This document shows positions 54,757 through 64,000 of a DNA stretch of 64,000 bases, one piece after another (positions within the stretch are counted from its first letter, which is position 1; every line of letters starts with the position of its first letter). Source of the stretch: Niabella agricola (GTDB taxonomy: Bacteria > Bacteroidota > Bacteroidia > Chitinophagales > Chitinophagaceae); contig NZ_JAJHIZ010000003.1 of assembly GCF_021538615.1 (NCBI RefSeq), forward strand, positions 3,720,001 through 3,784,000, written 5' to 3'. The notes under the pieces were generated by a model, which saw only the letters and a program-made list of their open reading frames with translations, did no database searches and was not told the DNA's origin. The position numbers and the translations under genes were made by a program.

Positions 54757-55671
54757 ATGAACCGAAGAAATTTCGTAAAAAACAATGTATTAACGATGAG
54801 CGCCCTCGGATTGGGAACCAGCTTATGGGCAGGATCAGCGAAAGATGTAAAAGCGGATAAGACCTTTCATCTGGACTATGCCCCCCATGACGGTATGTTT
54901 GGTAACAGCGCGGGTAAGGACTTTATCGACCAGATAAAGTATATGTATGACAAGGGGTTCCGTTCTATAGAAGACAACGGCATGACCGGAAGAACCCCGG
55001 AGATGCAGTCAAAAATTGGGGAAACCCTGGCCAAGCTGAATATGCGGATGGGGGTTTTTGTTGTGCCCAAAGGTGGTAATGGCGCCAATACCCTGGCAGC
55101 TAATAAGAAAGAGCATCTGGATATCTTTCTGGACGGTTGCAGGAAGTCAGTAGAAGTGGCGAAGCGGTGTAACGCCAAATGGGTAACTGTGGTGCCCGGC
55201 GATTTTCAGCGTAACCTTCCTCTTGAAGTACAAACCGGCAATGTGATCGACGCCTTGAGGAGAGGCGCGGAAATCTTCGAACCGCATGGCATTGTAATGG
55301 TACTGGAACCGCTCAGCGATACACCCGATCTATTTCTTCGTACCTCTGCCCAAACCTATGAAATCTGCCGGGGCGTAAACAGTCCCTCCTGCAAGATCCT
55401 GTACGATATCTACCATATGCAGAAAAATGAGGGCAATCTGATTAAAAATATGGAACTGACCTGGAGCGAAATCGCTTATATCCAGATCGGTGACAATCCC
55501 GGAAGAAAAGAGCCTACAACCGGAGAGATTAATTATAAAAATGTGTTCAAATGGCTGTATGAAAAGGGGTATAAAGGTGTTTTAGGGATGGAGCATGGCA
55601 ATTCACAACCCGGAAAAGCAGGGGAAGACCGGCTGATAGCGGCATACCGGGAATCGGATGCTTTTATGTAG
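54757..55671 (+). CDS. Tat-exported TIM-barrel sugar isomerase
   Basis: A 304-residue xylose-isomerase-like TIM-barrel protein of the hydroxypyruvate isomerase/sugar epimerase group. A twin-arginine signal (MNRRNFVKNNVLTMSALGLG) indicates export. Predicted metal ligands: Glu in VLEPLSDTPD, Asp and His in ILYDIYHMQKNEG, the IQIGDNPGRKEPTTGEINY segment that closes the site, and Glu in GVLGMEHGNSQ. Enzymes of this fold isomerise or epimerise keto and aldo sugars with a divalent metal. It diverges from the FGE-fold gene and is followed 52 bases later by an esterase. Export fits joint action with the Tat-exported oxidoreductase opposite. Confidence 0.87.
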   Translation: MNRRNFVKNNVLTMSALGLGTSLWAGSAKDVKADKTFHLDYAPHDGMFGNSAGKDFIDQIKYMYDKGFRSIEDNGMTGRTPEMQSKIGETLAKLNMRMGVFVVPKGGNGANTLAANKKEHLDIFLDGCRKSVEVAKRCNAKWVTVVPGDFQRNLPLEVQTGNVIDALRRGAEIFEPHGIVMVLEPLSDTPDLFLRTSAQTYEICRGVNSPSCKILYDIYHMQKNEGNLIKNMELTWSEIAYIQIGDNPGRKEPTTGEINYKNVFKWLYEKGYKGVLGMEHGNSQPGKAGEDRLIAAYRESDAFM

Positions 55672-55723
55672 GATTGATTACATCCTTTGTAAAAACACAC
55701 CTTCTCAAAAAATCAATTAAAGC

Positions 55724-56551
55724 ATGAGAAAGGCTGTTATCCTGCTGCTATTTCTTTGGAGTGCCGGTTTCCTAAATGCTGCCACTGTTGATACTGTAAG
55801 TATTTACAGCAGTGCCATGAAGAAAAGCTCCAAATGTGTAGTCATACGCCCTCAAAATTATCCGGAAGGAAAAAGCTTTCCGGTGGTTTACCTGCTGCAT
55901 GGCTATGATGGCTGGTATGCAAACTGGATCATCCGGGTACCGGAACTGAAAGTACATGCGGATCGTTACCAGCTGTTGATTGTTTGTCCGGATGGCAGTA
56001 AGGACAGCTGGTACTTTAACAGCAGGATGAACCCGTTGGTACAGTACGAAACCTATATCGGTACAGAAGTGCCCGGTTATATCGACGCACATTACAAGAC
56101 GCAGAAAAGCCGCCTGGCCAGGGCCATTACAGGGTTAAGCATGGGCGGCCATGGCGGCTTGTTTCTGGGCCTGCGGCATGCTGCCACCTTCGGAGCCTGC
56201 GGCAGCATGAGTGGCGGAGTAGATATAAAGCCGTTTTCGGAAAAATGGGGGATTAAATCGTGGATCGGCGATCCGGATGCCGCCGGTTTCGACTGGAAAG
56301 AGATCACTGTGGCGGATGCCATTGAAAAATATCCCCGTGATTCAGTGGCCATCATTTTTGATTGCGGGGTAGACGATTTTTTTTACGAAACGAACAATGC
56401 GCTTCATGAAAAAATGGTGCGGTTGAAAATTCCCCACAACTATATTTCCTACCCCGGTGGGCATGACTGGGCCTATTGGAAAAACGCCATCAAATACCAG
56501 TTACTCTTCTTCAGGGATTTTTTTGATAAAATGAAAATGCCGGATCAATAA
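55724..56551 (+). CDS. Exported CE1-like esterase
   Basis: A 275-residue alpha/beta-hydrolase of the esterase D/CE1 (feruloyl or acetyl esterase-like) group. Signal peptide (MRKAVILLLFLWSAGFLNA) then the oxyanion strand FPVVYLLHGYDGWYANW (~50-66), the nucleophile elbow ITGLSMGGHGG (serine ~143), an acidic residue in FDCGVDDFFYETN and the catalytic His in YPGGHDWAYWKN. It should cleave acyl or aryl esters from sugars in the periplasm. It lies downstream of the TIM-barrel gene, probably cotranscribed, and 6 bases from the convergent GyrI-like gene. Substrate not known. Confidence 0.87.
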   Translation: MRKAVILLLFLWSAGFLNAATVDTVSIYSSAMKKSSKCVVIRPQNYPEGKSFPVVYLLHGYDGWYANWIIRVPELKVHADRYQLLIVCPDGSKDSWYFNSRMNPLVQYETYIGTEVPGYIDAHYKTQKSRLARAITGLSMGGHGGLFLGLRHAATFGACGSMSGGVDIKPFSEKWGIKSWIGDPDAAGFDWKEITVADAIEKYPRDSVAIIFDCGVDDFFYETNNALHEKMVRLKIPHNYISYPGGHDWAYWKNAIKYQLLFFRDFFDKMKMPDQ

Positions 56552-56557
56552 ACCAGG

Positions 56558-57181
56558 CTATTTTACCGGTTCTCTTAAGATCGTTTTCAGTTTTTCCGGA
56601 GCAGTTTTATTAAAGTCAGACAAATAGATCTCATGATGTACACCGTTCCGGGAAAGATTGTGCTCGTGCATAAATACACTGATTTTTTCCAGTGATTCCG
56701 GTTCGGTGGCAAAGGGTCCCTGGTGCAGCAACTGCACGCAAAGACCTTCTTCCATGCTGAACAACTCTAGGAATTGAACATCGATGAGCTGTTTTTTCAA
56801 GAGCACCGTTTCCTGGCTTTGCTGCACGTCTTTTTTGGTGATGAAATCAGGCAGCCGTATCAGCAGACGGTATTCCCATTCGCTCCGGGGTACTTTCAGT
56901 GAGGCTTCAGCAGCTGTTTGCACGCTGAACCGGCTTTCATCAAACCACCAGAGTCCCTCCAGTTTTGAAACGACGAAATCCTTATTGAGGACCTTGCAGG
57001 CGAACTTAAGCGTGTATGCAGTGCTATACAAGGCTTCAATATGTTTTTTAAAAGATCCACCGGAAGGATCGCCTTTGCCGGTGATGGACAGGAATTGAGC
57101 CGCTTCAATGGTTACCAGTGCAGGCTCTGGCTTTGCGGTGTAATAATGCCGGTATTGCTTTGTAAGATCCAGTTTCTCCAT
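56558..57181 (-). CDS. GyrI-like small-molecule-binding protein
   Basis: A 207-residue cytoplasmic protein of the GyrI-like/SbmC family starting MEKLDLTKQYRHYYTAK. Family marks: FLSITGKGDPSGGSFKKHIEALYSTAY (~33-59), KLEGLWWFDE, and a C-terminal half with HQGPFATEPESLEKISVFMHEHN and HEIYLSDFNKTAPEKLKTILREP. The fold binds small hydrophobic or cationic compounds; relatives are stand-alone sensors or detoxifying hydrolases. The 10-codon upstream extension is not needed, as ATG 57181 gives the normal family start. It is unrelated to the peptide transporters beyond proximity. Confidence 0.85.
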   Translation of the reverse strand: MEKLDLTKQYRHYYTAKPEPALVTIEAAQFLSITGKGDPSGGSFKKHIEALYSTAYTLKFACKVLNKDFVVSKLEGLWWFDESRFSVQTAAEASLKVPRSEWEYRLLIRLPDFITKKDVQQSQETVLLKKQLIDVQFLELFSMEEGLCVQLLHQGPFATEPESLEKISVFMHEHNLSRNGVHHEIYLSDFNKTAPEKLKTILREPVK

Positions 57182-57253
57182 GATAGAATATTTTAATAGT
57201 ACAAAGAACATATCCCGTTATGACAGCTATATGTCAGCAGAAATAAAGGCTAT

Positions 57254-57286
57254 AAAAAAAATCACCCCCATTTAAAATGAGGGTGA
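57254..57286 (-). terminator. Terminator after the OPT gene
   Basis: On the minus strand, TCACCC-T-CAT, loop, ATG-G-GGGTGA forms a 9-bp stem with one mismatch followed by eight T's (plus-strand A-run 57254-57261). It lies about 80 bases after the transporter stop and ends that transcript before the GyrI-like gene. Confidence 0.75.
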
Positions 57287-57364
57287 CTCTTGGTATGGTA
57301 CTATAAAAACGGATCAATTGTCGGTTTGTTGCAATCTTGCGTTGCTACACGAAAAGAAATCCGT

Positions 57365-59410
57365 TTACTCTTTGTTCTTGGACAGCCCTACCCGGTAAAG
57401 TACAAAGGCCATGGTGGCAAAGGCCAGTGTGCCCAATACGTAATAACCGCCTTCTCCCAGCGCCGTGCTGAGTCCGTGTTCCGCGTTCACTGCTTTTAAT
57501 GCGGCAGCCGGACCGTCGAACCCGGAAAGAATGGCTATTACCACCCCCGCAACGGCCCCGCCGGCCACCAGCCCGGTGGCAAAAAGATTACCACGCCCCA
57601 ATTCTTCCTCTTCGGGATTTGCAGCTTTCCCGGCTTTTTTATCTACTGCTCCACGGATCAATCCGCCAATAAAAATAGGTAATGTGGTAGACAGTGGCAG
57701 ATAGGCGCCTACGGCAAAGCTTAGCGATTTAACACCGCAAAGTTCCAGCACAATCGCAATAAATACACCAACGAGCACAAACTGCCAGTCGAGGTTAAAG
57801 GAGAGGATGCCTCTTGCCAGGGTAGCCATCAGGGTACCCTGCGGTGCCGGGTAATACTCCGAACCGATAGCGTGTGTTGTTACCCCTTTCGCTACCATAT
57901 CTGCCGTAGGTTTATCCAGGAAGTTCACGGTGAGGCCAATCACAATCGACGAAACGATTACGCCCACAAATAGCGCCAGCTGCTGGTATTTAGGCGTGGC
58001 GCCTACAATATAACCGGTCTTCAGGTCCTGCGACGTAGCGCCGGCATTGGCGGCAGCGATACAGATCAGTCCCCCAACCACCAGGGCCATGGGCTCATAA
58101 GCCTTTCCGCTCCAGCCAACAGCAATAAAGATAAGGCAGGTGCCCATCAATGTAGCAATGGTCATACCACTGATTGGGTTATTGGAAGAACCAATGAGGC
58201 CTACGATACGGGAAGAAACGGTTACAAAAAAAGCTCCAAAGATCACTACCAGGATACCGATCAATAATTTTTGCAGAATGGTATGTCCGGGGATCTGGGG
58301 CAACAGGGCAATCAGGATTACCAGGCCCAGGCTGCCCAGGGCCACTACCTTCATGCTCAGGTCGCGTTCCGTCCGTTTAACTGAAGTTTCAGCAGCAGAA
58401 GCTCCTTTTATAGAGCCCAGGCTTCCTTTGAAAGAGGAAATAATGGTCGGAATGGTTTTGATCAGCGTGATGAAACCACCGGCTGCTACGGCCCCGGCGC
58501 CGATCTGGCGGATATATGCGTAATAAACAGCAGATGAAAAATCTTCAAATGTTTTAGCTACGGGATCCCAGCCGCCCTTGCCGCCAGCTGTTCCGATATC
58601 CGTAAGATATCCGAGTTTTACCAGTTGGGTGGCGATCAGCTCCGGCGCAACTACAGATGATAACAAGGGGATCAGCACCAGCCAGGCCAGTACGCCACCG
58701 GCTACCAGTACGCCGGCAATCCTGGGCCCGATGATATATCCAACGCCCAGGTATTCTGGGGTAATTTCACCACTGACCTTTGCAGATGGGAAAAACCGGT
58801 TGGTTTGCTTGGTTACAAAAGCAGGCGTTTCGGCAATCACATGAATAATCTTTTGTAATATGGCATACACAAACGCAAAGCCAAGCCCCCAGAACGCGGT
58901 CTTGGCAAAATCACCGCCCTTTTCCCCGGCTTTTAATACATCAGCACAGGCCGTGCCTTCCGGGTAGGGCAGGGTTTTATGTTCATTTACGATCAACGAC
59001 TTCCGGAGCGGGATCATCATCAGGGTGCCCAATATACCGCCGATAATGGCCAGGGTAAGAATGGTCATGTAGTTAAAAAAATGTTCGCCGCTGCCATTGC
59101 TTAAGAATAAAAACCCCGGGAGGGTAAATACCACACCGGCAGCAATGCTTTCGCCTGCTGAGCCTGTGGTTTGAATGATATTGTTTTCAAGGATGGTGGT
59201 CTTTAAAAATTTCCGGCCCAGGGTAATGGCAATCACTGCAATAGGAATGGATGCGGATACGGTTAATCCGGCTTTTAAGGCCAGGTACACGGTGGCCGCA
59301 CCAAATATGATCCCGAAGGCAGCGCCGGTAAGCACCGATTTTAATGTAAACTCGGCCATGCGCGCCTCGTCGGGCACAAAGGGCTTAAATGAAGATTTTG
59401 TTTCCTGCAT
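57365..59410 (-). CDS. OPT-family oligopeptide transporter
   Basis: A 681-residue inner-membrane transporter of the OPT superfamily, with about 14-16 hydrophobic helices. Recognisable stretches: FTLKSVLTGAAFGIIFGAATVYLALKAGLTVSASIP at the first helices (residues ~22-57), NIIQTTGSAGESIAAGVVFTLP (~97-118, the conserved OPT loop), and LPYPEGTACADVLKAGEKG (~148-166, the NPG/PYPE region). Substrates in the family are oligopeptides or metal-chelate complexes, taken up with protons. It is 60 bases downstream of a POT peptide transporter, probably in one operon, which favours peptides. Confidence 0.9.
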   Translation of the reverse strand: MQETKSSFKPFVPDEARMAEFTLKSVLTGAAFGIIFGAATVYLALKAGLTVSASIPIAVIAITLGRKFLKTTILENNIIQTTGSAGESIAAGVVFTLPGFLFLSNGSGEHFFNYMTILTLAIIGGILGTLMMIPLRKSLIVNEHKTLPYPEGTACADVLKAGEKGGDFAKTAFWGLGFAFVYAILQKIIHVIAETPAFVTKQTNRFFPSAKVSGEITPEYLGVGYIIGPRIAGVLVAGGVLAWLVLIPLLSSVVAPELIATQLVKLGYLTDIGTAGGKGGWDPVAKTFEDFSSAVYYAYIRQIGAGAVAAGGFITLIKTIPTIISSFKGSLGSIKGASAAETSVKRTERDLSMKVVALGSLGLVILIALLPQIPGHTILQKLLIGILVVIFGAFFVTVSSRIVGLIGSSNNPISGMTIATLMGTCLIFIAVGWSGKAYEPMALVVGGLICIAAANAGATSQDLKTGYIVGATPKYQQLALFVGVIVSSIVIGLTVNFLDKPTADMVAKGVTTHAIGSEYYPAPQGTLMATLARGILSFNLDWQFVLVGVFIAIVLELCGVKSLSFAVGAYLPLSTTLPIFIGGLIRGAVDKKAGKAANPEEEELGRGNLFATGLVAGGAVAGVVIAILSGFDGPAAALKAVNAEHGLSTALGEGGYYVLGTLAFATMAFVLYRVGLSKNKE

Positions 59411-59470
59411 AGATATACTTAAATGATGATGGTTGCTTTGTTGTCCTTTTCCAGCTCCTGTCAGTCTGCT

Positions 59471-61120
59471 TTATGCGACGCCTTTTTCCTTCATTACTTT
59501 GTTTAACCATCTTAAGATCGCAAAAAGGAATAAGGCGGCACTAAAAAGCAATATGAAATTCAGCCAAAAGTAGCTTTCTTTATTGGTATATTCATCCCAT
59601 TTGCTGGAAAGGATACCACTCAGTTTGTTGCCAATGGAGATGGCCAGGAACCATCCGCCCATCATCAGGGAGGTAATACGCACGGGGCTTAATTTGGATA
59701 CCAGCGATAGTCCCATCGGGCTTAAAAAAAGTTCTCCGATGGTAATAACTCCGTAACTGGCTACCAGCCACCAGATGCTTACCTTTTCTGCGCCGTTATT
59801 TCCTGCTTTTACTGCAAATAGCATCACCAGTACCGAAAAGGCCGACACCAGCAGGCCGAGCGCAATTTTTGAAGGCGTGGAGGGCTCTTTTCCTTTCCTT
59901 CGGAGCCAGGTAAAAAAGGCCACCAGTAAGGGGGTGAGTACGATGACCCAGAACGGGTTGATCGATTGCGAAAGCGAAGGTGCCCAGGCCTTCACCTGGT
60001 CGCCGTCCTTCAGCGGGGTTTCCGCCAGGTTCATATTTTTAAAATACGAAGGATAATCCAGCCTTTTTACCTCTTTGCCGTTTTCTTTTATTTTGCGGAA
60101 CTGATTGTCGAGCAAGGTAACAGAATCCTTTTTATAGGTAATGGTTTCGGTTAATTTCAACGCGCTGAGGACCTTGCCCTGTGTACCTTGCACATGCCGC
60201 TCGGTATACCGGCTGGCCCAGGTATTGAGCGCGGAACCGTTCTGTTTGAAAATGGCCCAGAATAAGATGACCACGGCAAAGATCGACAGCAGCGCCGCCA
60301 TGGGGCGCCGTTCCTCTTTCGGACTACGAAACAGGAGCGCTATAAAGAATACTGCAACCGGGAAGCAGGCAAAAATAAAAGCATCCGTACTGCTGCTATC
60401 AAAAATAGCGCCGTCGGGGCCTTTTACCAGGTAACCGGCCGCTCCAAAAACCAGGGCGGGCAGTACTACCAGGCTGAATATCCGGGCCATGGACATATCG
60501 CCTTCTTTCAGCGGCTTACGGGTATCAAATGCTTTGTAATGCCGCATGCCAACCACAAAAATGATCACTCCGAGGAACATGCCCACACCGGCAGCGATAA
60601 AAGCAGCACCCCAGCCGATGGTGGTATAAAGGGCCGCGCCGAAAAAATTACAGATAAAGGCGCCGATATTTATGCCCATATAAAAGATGTTGTATCCTTC
60701 ATCCTTTTTATCCTGATATTGAGGCGTAGAATATACATTGCCCAGCAGGGTAGAAATATTGGGTTTAAAGAACCCGTTGCCAATAATGATGAGGGTCATG
60801 GCCAGGTACAGCATGGGTACGGAGCGCACACTCATGAGGCAATAACCCATACCCATCAGCAATCCGCCAATGATAATGGAATTGCAGTATCCCATTTTAC
60901 GGTCGGCCAGCAGTCCTCCCAGGAAAGGTGTAAAATAGATGAGCGCGATAAATGTACCATAAAGGGAGGCCGACTCTTTTTCGTCCATGCCAAAGCCACC
61001 GGCGGCATCTTTCAGGTAAAACGTAAAAATACCCAGTAACAGATAGAAGCCAAAACGCTCCCACATCTCACTAAAAAATAAAAAAGGCAGCGCCTTGGGA
61101 TGTCTTTTCCACATGACCAA
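59471..61120 (-). CDS. POT/PTR-family di/tripeptide transporter
   Basis: A 549-residue proton-coupled peptide transporter of the major facilitator superfamily. The family signature EMWERFGFY (the E-x-x-E-R-F-x-Y motif of helix 1) lies at residues ~18-26; GGLLADRKMGYCNSIIIGG and [15 protein letters not shown] mark the MFS and PTR2 motifs. A soluble segment of about 100 residues (~310-390, with KLTETITYKKDSVTLLDNQF) sits between the two helical halves, as in other Bacteroidota members. Two genes of the type lie side by side; this one precedes OPT by 60 bases. It imports di- and tripeptides. Confidence 0.92.
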   Translation of the reverse strand: MVMWKRHPKALPFLFFSEMWERFGFYLLLGIFTFYLKDAAGGFGMDEKESASLYGTFIALIYFTPFLGGLLADRKMGYCNSIIIGGLLMGMGYCLMSVRSVPMLYLAMTLIIIGNGFFKPNISTLLGNVYSTPQYQDKKDEGYNIFYMGINIGAFICNFFGAALYTTIGWGAAFIAAGVGMFLGVIIFVVGMRHYKAFDTRKPLKEGDMSMARIFSLVVLPALVFGAAGYLVKGPDGAIFDSSSTDAFIFACFPVAVFFIALLFRSPKEERRPMAALLSIFAVVILFWAIFKQNGSALNTWASRYTERHVQGTQGKVLSALKLTETITYKKDSVTLLDNQFRKIKENGKEVKRLDYPSYFKNMNLAETPLKDGDQVKAWAPSLSQSINPFWVIVLTPLLVAFFTWLRRKGKEPSTPSKIALGLLVSAFSVLVMLFAVKAGNNGAEKVSIWWLVASYGVITIGELFLSPMGLSLVSKLSPVRITSLMMGGWFLAISIGNKLSGILSSKWDEYTNKESYFWLNFILLFSAALFLFAILRWLNKVMKEKGVA

Positions 61121-61162
61121 TTGGTTTCAGGGGCGAAAGATAACAAATGATCGTTTATAAAA

Positions 61163-61196
61163 TAAAAAAAACACGCAGTATGGAACTACGTGTCTT
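61163..61196 (-). terminator. Terminator between the two POT genes
   Basis: Minus strand: ACACG-T-AGT, loop TCCAT, ACT-G-CGTGT, then a run of seven or eight T's. The stem spans 61171-61193 with one internal mismatch. It lies about 35 bases after the stop of the 61226-62947 gene, so that gene is transcribed separately from the following POT-OPT pair. Confidence 0.85.
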
Positions 61197-61225
61197 TTAA
61201 GACGATTATTTGCCCAATGGCGCGA

Positions 61226-62947
61226 TCAGGCAGAACCCGTCCGCTCTTTTACAATCGCATTTAATGATTTGATCCGGGCAAAGATCCAGAAACCTCCGAT
61301 AAAGGCGGCAACCGCAATGATCAGGAAGAAAATCTTCTTATCAGCAAAATGATCCCACTGGCTGGCCATTACACCGGCCACTTTTCCGCCCAGCGATGTG
61401 GAAAGGAACCAGCCGCCCATCATGAGCGCTGTAAGCCGGGGAGGGGAGAGCTTGGATACAAACGACAAACCGATCGGGCTCAATAAGATCTCGCTGATCG
61501 TAAATACAAAATAGGTGATAAACAGCCAGTAAGCTGCTGTTTTATTCGTGTAAACCGAGGGAACAGACATTACTGCAAATACCATCGCCAGGGCCGAAAG
61601 GCCGGAAATGAACAGGGCCAGGCCAAATTTCGCCGAGGTGGTGGGCTCACTGCGCCGTTTCCGCAACCACACCAGCAGTCCCACCAATATGGGGGTCAGC
61701 ACCACAATGAAAAACGGATTGATCGATTGAAACAGTTCCGTATTGGCCAACCGCTCCACCTTTCCCTGCGGCCATTCGGATGGGGGCACATTATTATAAT
61801 AAGGATCGGGCCCCTGTACCTGTACGATCCTTGTGGCAGAGTCTACCAGGTTACCGTTCGCCAGCAGAAGATCCTTGCCTTTTACGGCCTGGATCACCGA
61901 ACTGGTGTCGGTTACCGGAATCAAATGGCCGTCTACTTTATCAGTTTGTCGCAGGCTATCCGTTACTTTTTCAAGGAAACCCAGTTTGCCTGCAATCTGT
62001 TCGGTGGTACCGCTTACTTTACGGTCGGTATAGGTTTGTGCCCAAATGGTAAGACCCGTTGAATTCTGGTTATAGATGGTCCAGAAAATAATGGAAATGG
62101 CAAAAATGAACAACAAGGCCCCAATCGACCGTTTGTCGGACCCCTGTGCTTTACGCCAGATGTTTACATAAAAGATGATCACGGGCACACAGGCAAACAT
62201 AAAAGCATCGTTGGTATCAGACCCAAACAGGTTTCCGGGAATGATCCAACCAATAACGGCAGCTATGATTGCGGGTAAAAACACGTAAAGCATGATCTTC
62301 GACATAGGCATGTCTTCTTTTTGCAGGGGCTTTTTGATATCCCCTTCTTTAACATGCTTCAATTGTGTGGCCAGCCAGATGAGGCCCAGGATCAATCCTA
62401 CACCTGCGGCTGCAAAAGCATAACCCCAGCCATAGGTATTGCGCAGATAAGCTGCTGCAAAATTGCAGAAAAGGGCGCCGATGTTTACGCCCATATAAAA
62501 AATATTGTACGCGTTGTCTTTTAAAGGCTTTAATTCTTCTCTATTATAAATATTACCAAGGATGGTGGAAATATTGGGTTTAAAAAAGCCGTTGCCGATA
62601 CAGATCAGTCCCAGTGAAACGAACATGGCCGTATCCCCGGGAATGGCCAGCCCGATGTAACCGGCTGCCAGCAGGGTGCCGCCTAAAAAAATAGATTTGA
62701 TGTACCCTAGATACCGGTCGGCTAGCAGGCCTCCGATAAAGGGAGTTAAATATACCAATGCAATAAAGGTGCCCACAATGTCGGCACCCGTTTTATTGTC
62801 AAATCCTTTTCCCCCCGTTTTGTTATCTGTGAGGTAAAGAAATAAAATTCCAACCATCAAATAGTATCCGAAACGCTCCCACATTTCGGTAATAAATAAC
62901 ACAAACAGCGAGCGGTGATGTTTCGCTTTGGCGGGTACCTGGGTCAT
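61226..62947 (-). CDS. POT/PTR-family di/tripeptide transporter (second copy)
   Basis: A 573-residue paralogue of the neighbouring POT transporter. Helix-1 motif EMWERFGYY (~21-29), [35 protein letters not shown] and [13 protein letters not shown] place it firmly. The inter-domain soluble segment (with [20 protein letters not shown] and [16 protein letters not shown]) is longer and different from that of its neighbour. The two arose by duplication and have diverged, perhaps for different peptide preference. It is divergent from purD and ends at a terminator. Confidence 0.92.
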   Translation of the reverse strand: MTQVPAKAKHHRSLFVLFITEMWERFGYYLMVGILFLYLTDNKTGGKGFDNKTGADIVGTFIALVYLTPFIGGLLADRYLGYIKSIFLGGTLLAAGYIGLAIPGDTAMFVSLGLICIGNGFFKPNISTILGNIYNREELKPLKDNAYNIFYMGVNIGALFCNFAAAYLRNTYGWGYAFAAAGVGLILGLIWLATQLKHVKEGDIKKPLQKEDMPMSKIMLYVFLPAIIAAVIGWIIPGNLFGSDTNDAFMFACVPVIIFYVNIWRKAQGSDKRSIGALLFIFAISIIFWTIYNQNSTGLTIWAQTYTDRKVSGTTEQIAGKLGFLEKVTDSLRQTDKVDGHLIPVTDTSSVIQAVKGKDLLLANGNLVDSATRIVQVQGPDPYYNNVPPSEWPQGKVERLANTELFQSINPFFIVVLTPILVGLLVWLRKRRSEPTTSAKFGLALFISGLSALAMVFAVMSVPSVYTNKTAAYWLFITYFVFTISEILLSPIGLSFVSKLSPPRLTALMMGGWFLSTSLGGKVAGVMASQWDHFADKKIFFLIIAVAAFIGGFWIFARIKSLNAIVKERTGSA

Positions 62948-63055
62948 ATATTCTATTTAAAAATTACCGGCCAAAGTACAGAAAAATCCGGAATCACCTT
63001 TTTTTTTCATTTTATGGCTATCTTTCCGCCCTTAATATTGATCAAAAGCAAAAAA

Positions 63056-64000
63056 ATGAAAATACTGGTCTTAGGAAGCGGGGGGCGGGAGCATGCTTTA
63101 GCCTGGAATATGAAGACGCGCGGGAATCATGAACTGTTTATCGCCCCGGGAAACCCGGGAACGGCGGCGCTTGGAACCAACGTAAACCTGGGTGTGAATG
63201 ATTTTGAAGGCATCGGTGCATTTTGCCGGGAAACCGGCATTGAAATGGTGGTGGTAGGACCGGAAGAGCCCCTGGTAAAAGGGATCCGGGATTTTTTCCT
63301 GGCAGATGAAGCGCTGAAAGCCATATCGTTGATTGGCCCCTCGCAGTTTGGCGCGCAGCTGGAAGGAAGCAAGGCCTTTGCAAAAGCCTTTATGGAACGT
63401 CACCAGATTCCGACAGCTGGTTACAAAGAATTTACCGAAGCGAATTATGAAGAAGGGATCCGGTATCTGGAAACCCATGCATTGCCGGTGGTGTTAAAGG
63501 CCGATGGATTGGCCGCCGGAAAAGGAGTGGTAATCTGTCAGACCAATGAGCAGGCGGTGGCGGAGTTTGAAGCCATGATCCAGGAGGCAAAATTCGGTGA
63601 AGCCAGCCGTAAAGTAGTGGTAGAGGAATTTTTATCAGGGATTGAAATGAGTGTGTTCCTGGTTACCGACGGAAAGGAATATGTGGTGCTGCCGCAGGCC
63701 AAGGATTATAAACGTATCGGGGAGAAGGATTCCGGGTTGAATACCGGGGGCATGGGGGCGGTTAGCCCGGTGCCGTTTGCCGATGCTGCGTTTATGCAAA
63801 AAGTAACGGACCGTATTATTATACCTACAGTGGATGGGTTAGCAAAAGAACAGATCGATTATACAGGGTTTGTGTTTATCGGCCTGATCAAAGTGGGCGA
63901 TGATCCGTTTGTGATCGAATACAATTGCCGTATGGGCGACCCGGAAACAGAAGTAGTGATGCCCCGGCTGAAAAACGATATTGCCACTGTATGTAAAGCG
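63056..64000 (+). CDS. purD: Phosphoribosylamine-glycine ligase, 5' part
   Basis: The first 315 residues of PurD (GAR synthetase), cut by the window edge; the frame is open to the last base. It joins glycine to phosphoribosylamine using ATP in purine synthesis. N-terminal domain: [17 protein letters not shown] and [29 protein letters not shown]-grasp: [59 protein letters not shown], and [17 protein letters not shown]. The ATG at 63056 follows an A-rich stretch, and no other start is near. It is divergent from the POT gene. Confidence 0.96.
   Translation, partial: MKILVLGSGGREHALAWNMKTRGNHELFIAPGNPGTAALGTNVNLGVNDFEGIGAFCRETGIEMVVVGPEEPLVKGIRDFFLADEALKAISLIGPSQFGAQLEGSKAFAKAFMERHQIPTAGYKEFTEANYEEGIRYLETHALPVVLKADGLAAGKGVVICQTNEQAVAEFEAMIQEAKFGEASRKVVVEEFLSGIEMSVFLVTDGKEYVVLPQAKDYKRIGEKDSGLNTGGMGAVSPVPFADAAFMQKVTDRIIIPTVDGLAKEQIDYTGFVFIGLIKVGDDPFVIEYNCRMGDPETEVVMPRLKNDIATVCKA

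Overview
The window looks like chromosome of a Bacteroidota bacterium, most likely from the Chitinophagaceae (Niabella/Niastella/Chitinophaga-like; this placement is inference). The evidence is three SusC/SusD outer-membrane pairs, ECF sigma/FecR pairs feeding SusC receptors with an N-terminal STN domain, frequent lipoprotein and Tat-type signals, scarce Shine-Dalgarno sequences, and promoters of the Bacteroidota type (TTTG near -33, TAnnTTTG near -7). I saw no tRNA, rRNA, insertion sequence, prophage or CRISPR array.

Layout. 1-5.6 kb: a RibD-C/DHFR-like reductase, an ATP-dependent DNA ligase overlapping its partner exonuclease, a stretch of degenerate palindromic repeats, and a CPA1 Na+/H+ antiporter. 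5.8-12.1 kb: a two-domain YncE-propeller/phosphoesterase protein, a VOC/PhnB gene broken by two single-base insertions, and small stress or metabolic genes (SRPBCC, methyltransferase, YciI-like, DUF1569, polysaccharide deacetylase). 12.2-17.5 kb: a PMT-type glycosyltransferase, a UvrD-like helicase with a C-terminal Fe-S nuclease, and tadA. 17.7-22.3 kb: a stand-alone SusC/SusD pair on the minus strand. 22.6-24.0 kb: an unrecognised gene and a superoxide dismutase with a clear promoter and terminator.

24.5-52.3 kb is the accessory heart of the window: two consecutive plus-strand glycan-utilisation loci. Locus B (24.5-35.7 kb) is sigma, FecR, STN-SusC, SusD, DUF1735 lipoprotein, GH20 hexosaminidase, unknown secreted protein X1. 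Locus C (35.95-52.3 kb) is sigma, FecR, STN-SusC, SusD, IPT/TIG lipoprotein, X2, X3, X4, sialate-O-acetylesterase-type protein, GH78 rhamnosidase-type protein. X1-X4 form one family of exported 320-340-residue proteins that I do not recognise. It links the two loci and is the best candidate here for undescribed biology. In each locus the likely logic is that SusC/SusD import a glycan, occupancy of SusC is passed through STN to FecR, and FecR releases the cognate sigma factor.

52.3-56.6 kb carries exported sugar-chemistry genes that may belong to locus C: a Tat-exported Gfo/Idh/MocA oxidoreductase, a SUMF1-fold protein without the catalytic cysteines, a Tat-exported TIM-barrel isomerase and a CE1-like esterase. 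56.6-63 kb holds a GyrI-like protein and a peptide-uptake group (OPT and two POT transporters) bounded by terminators. The window ends inside purD.
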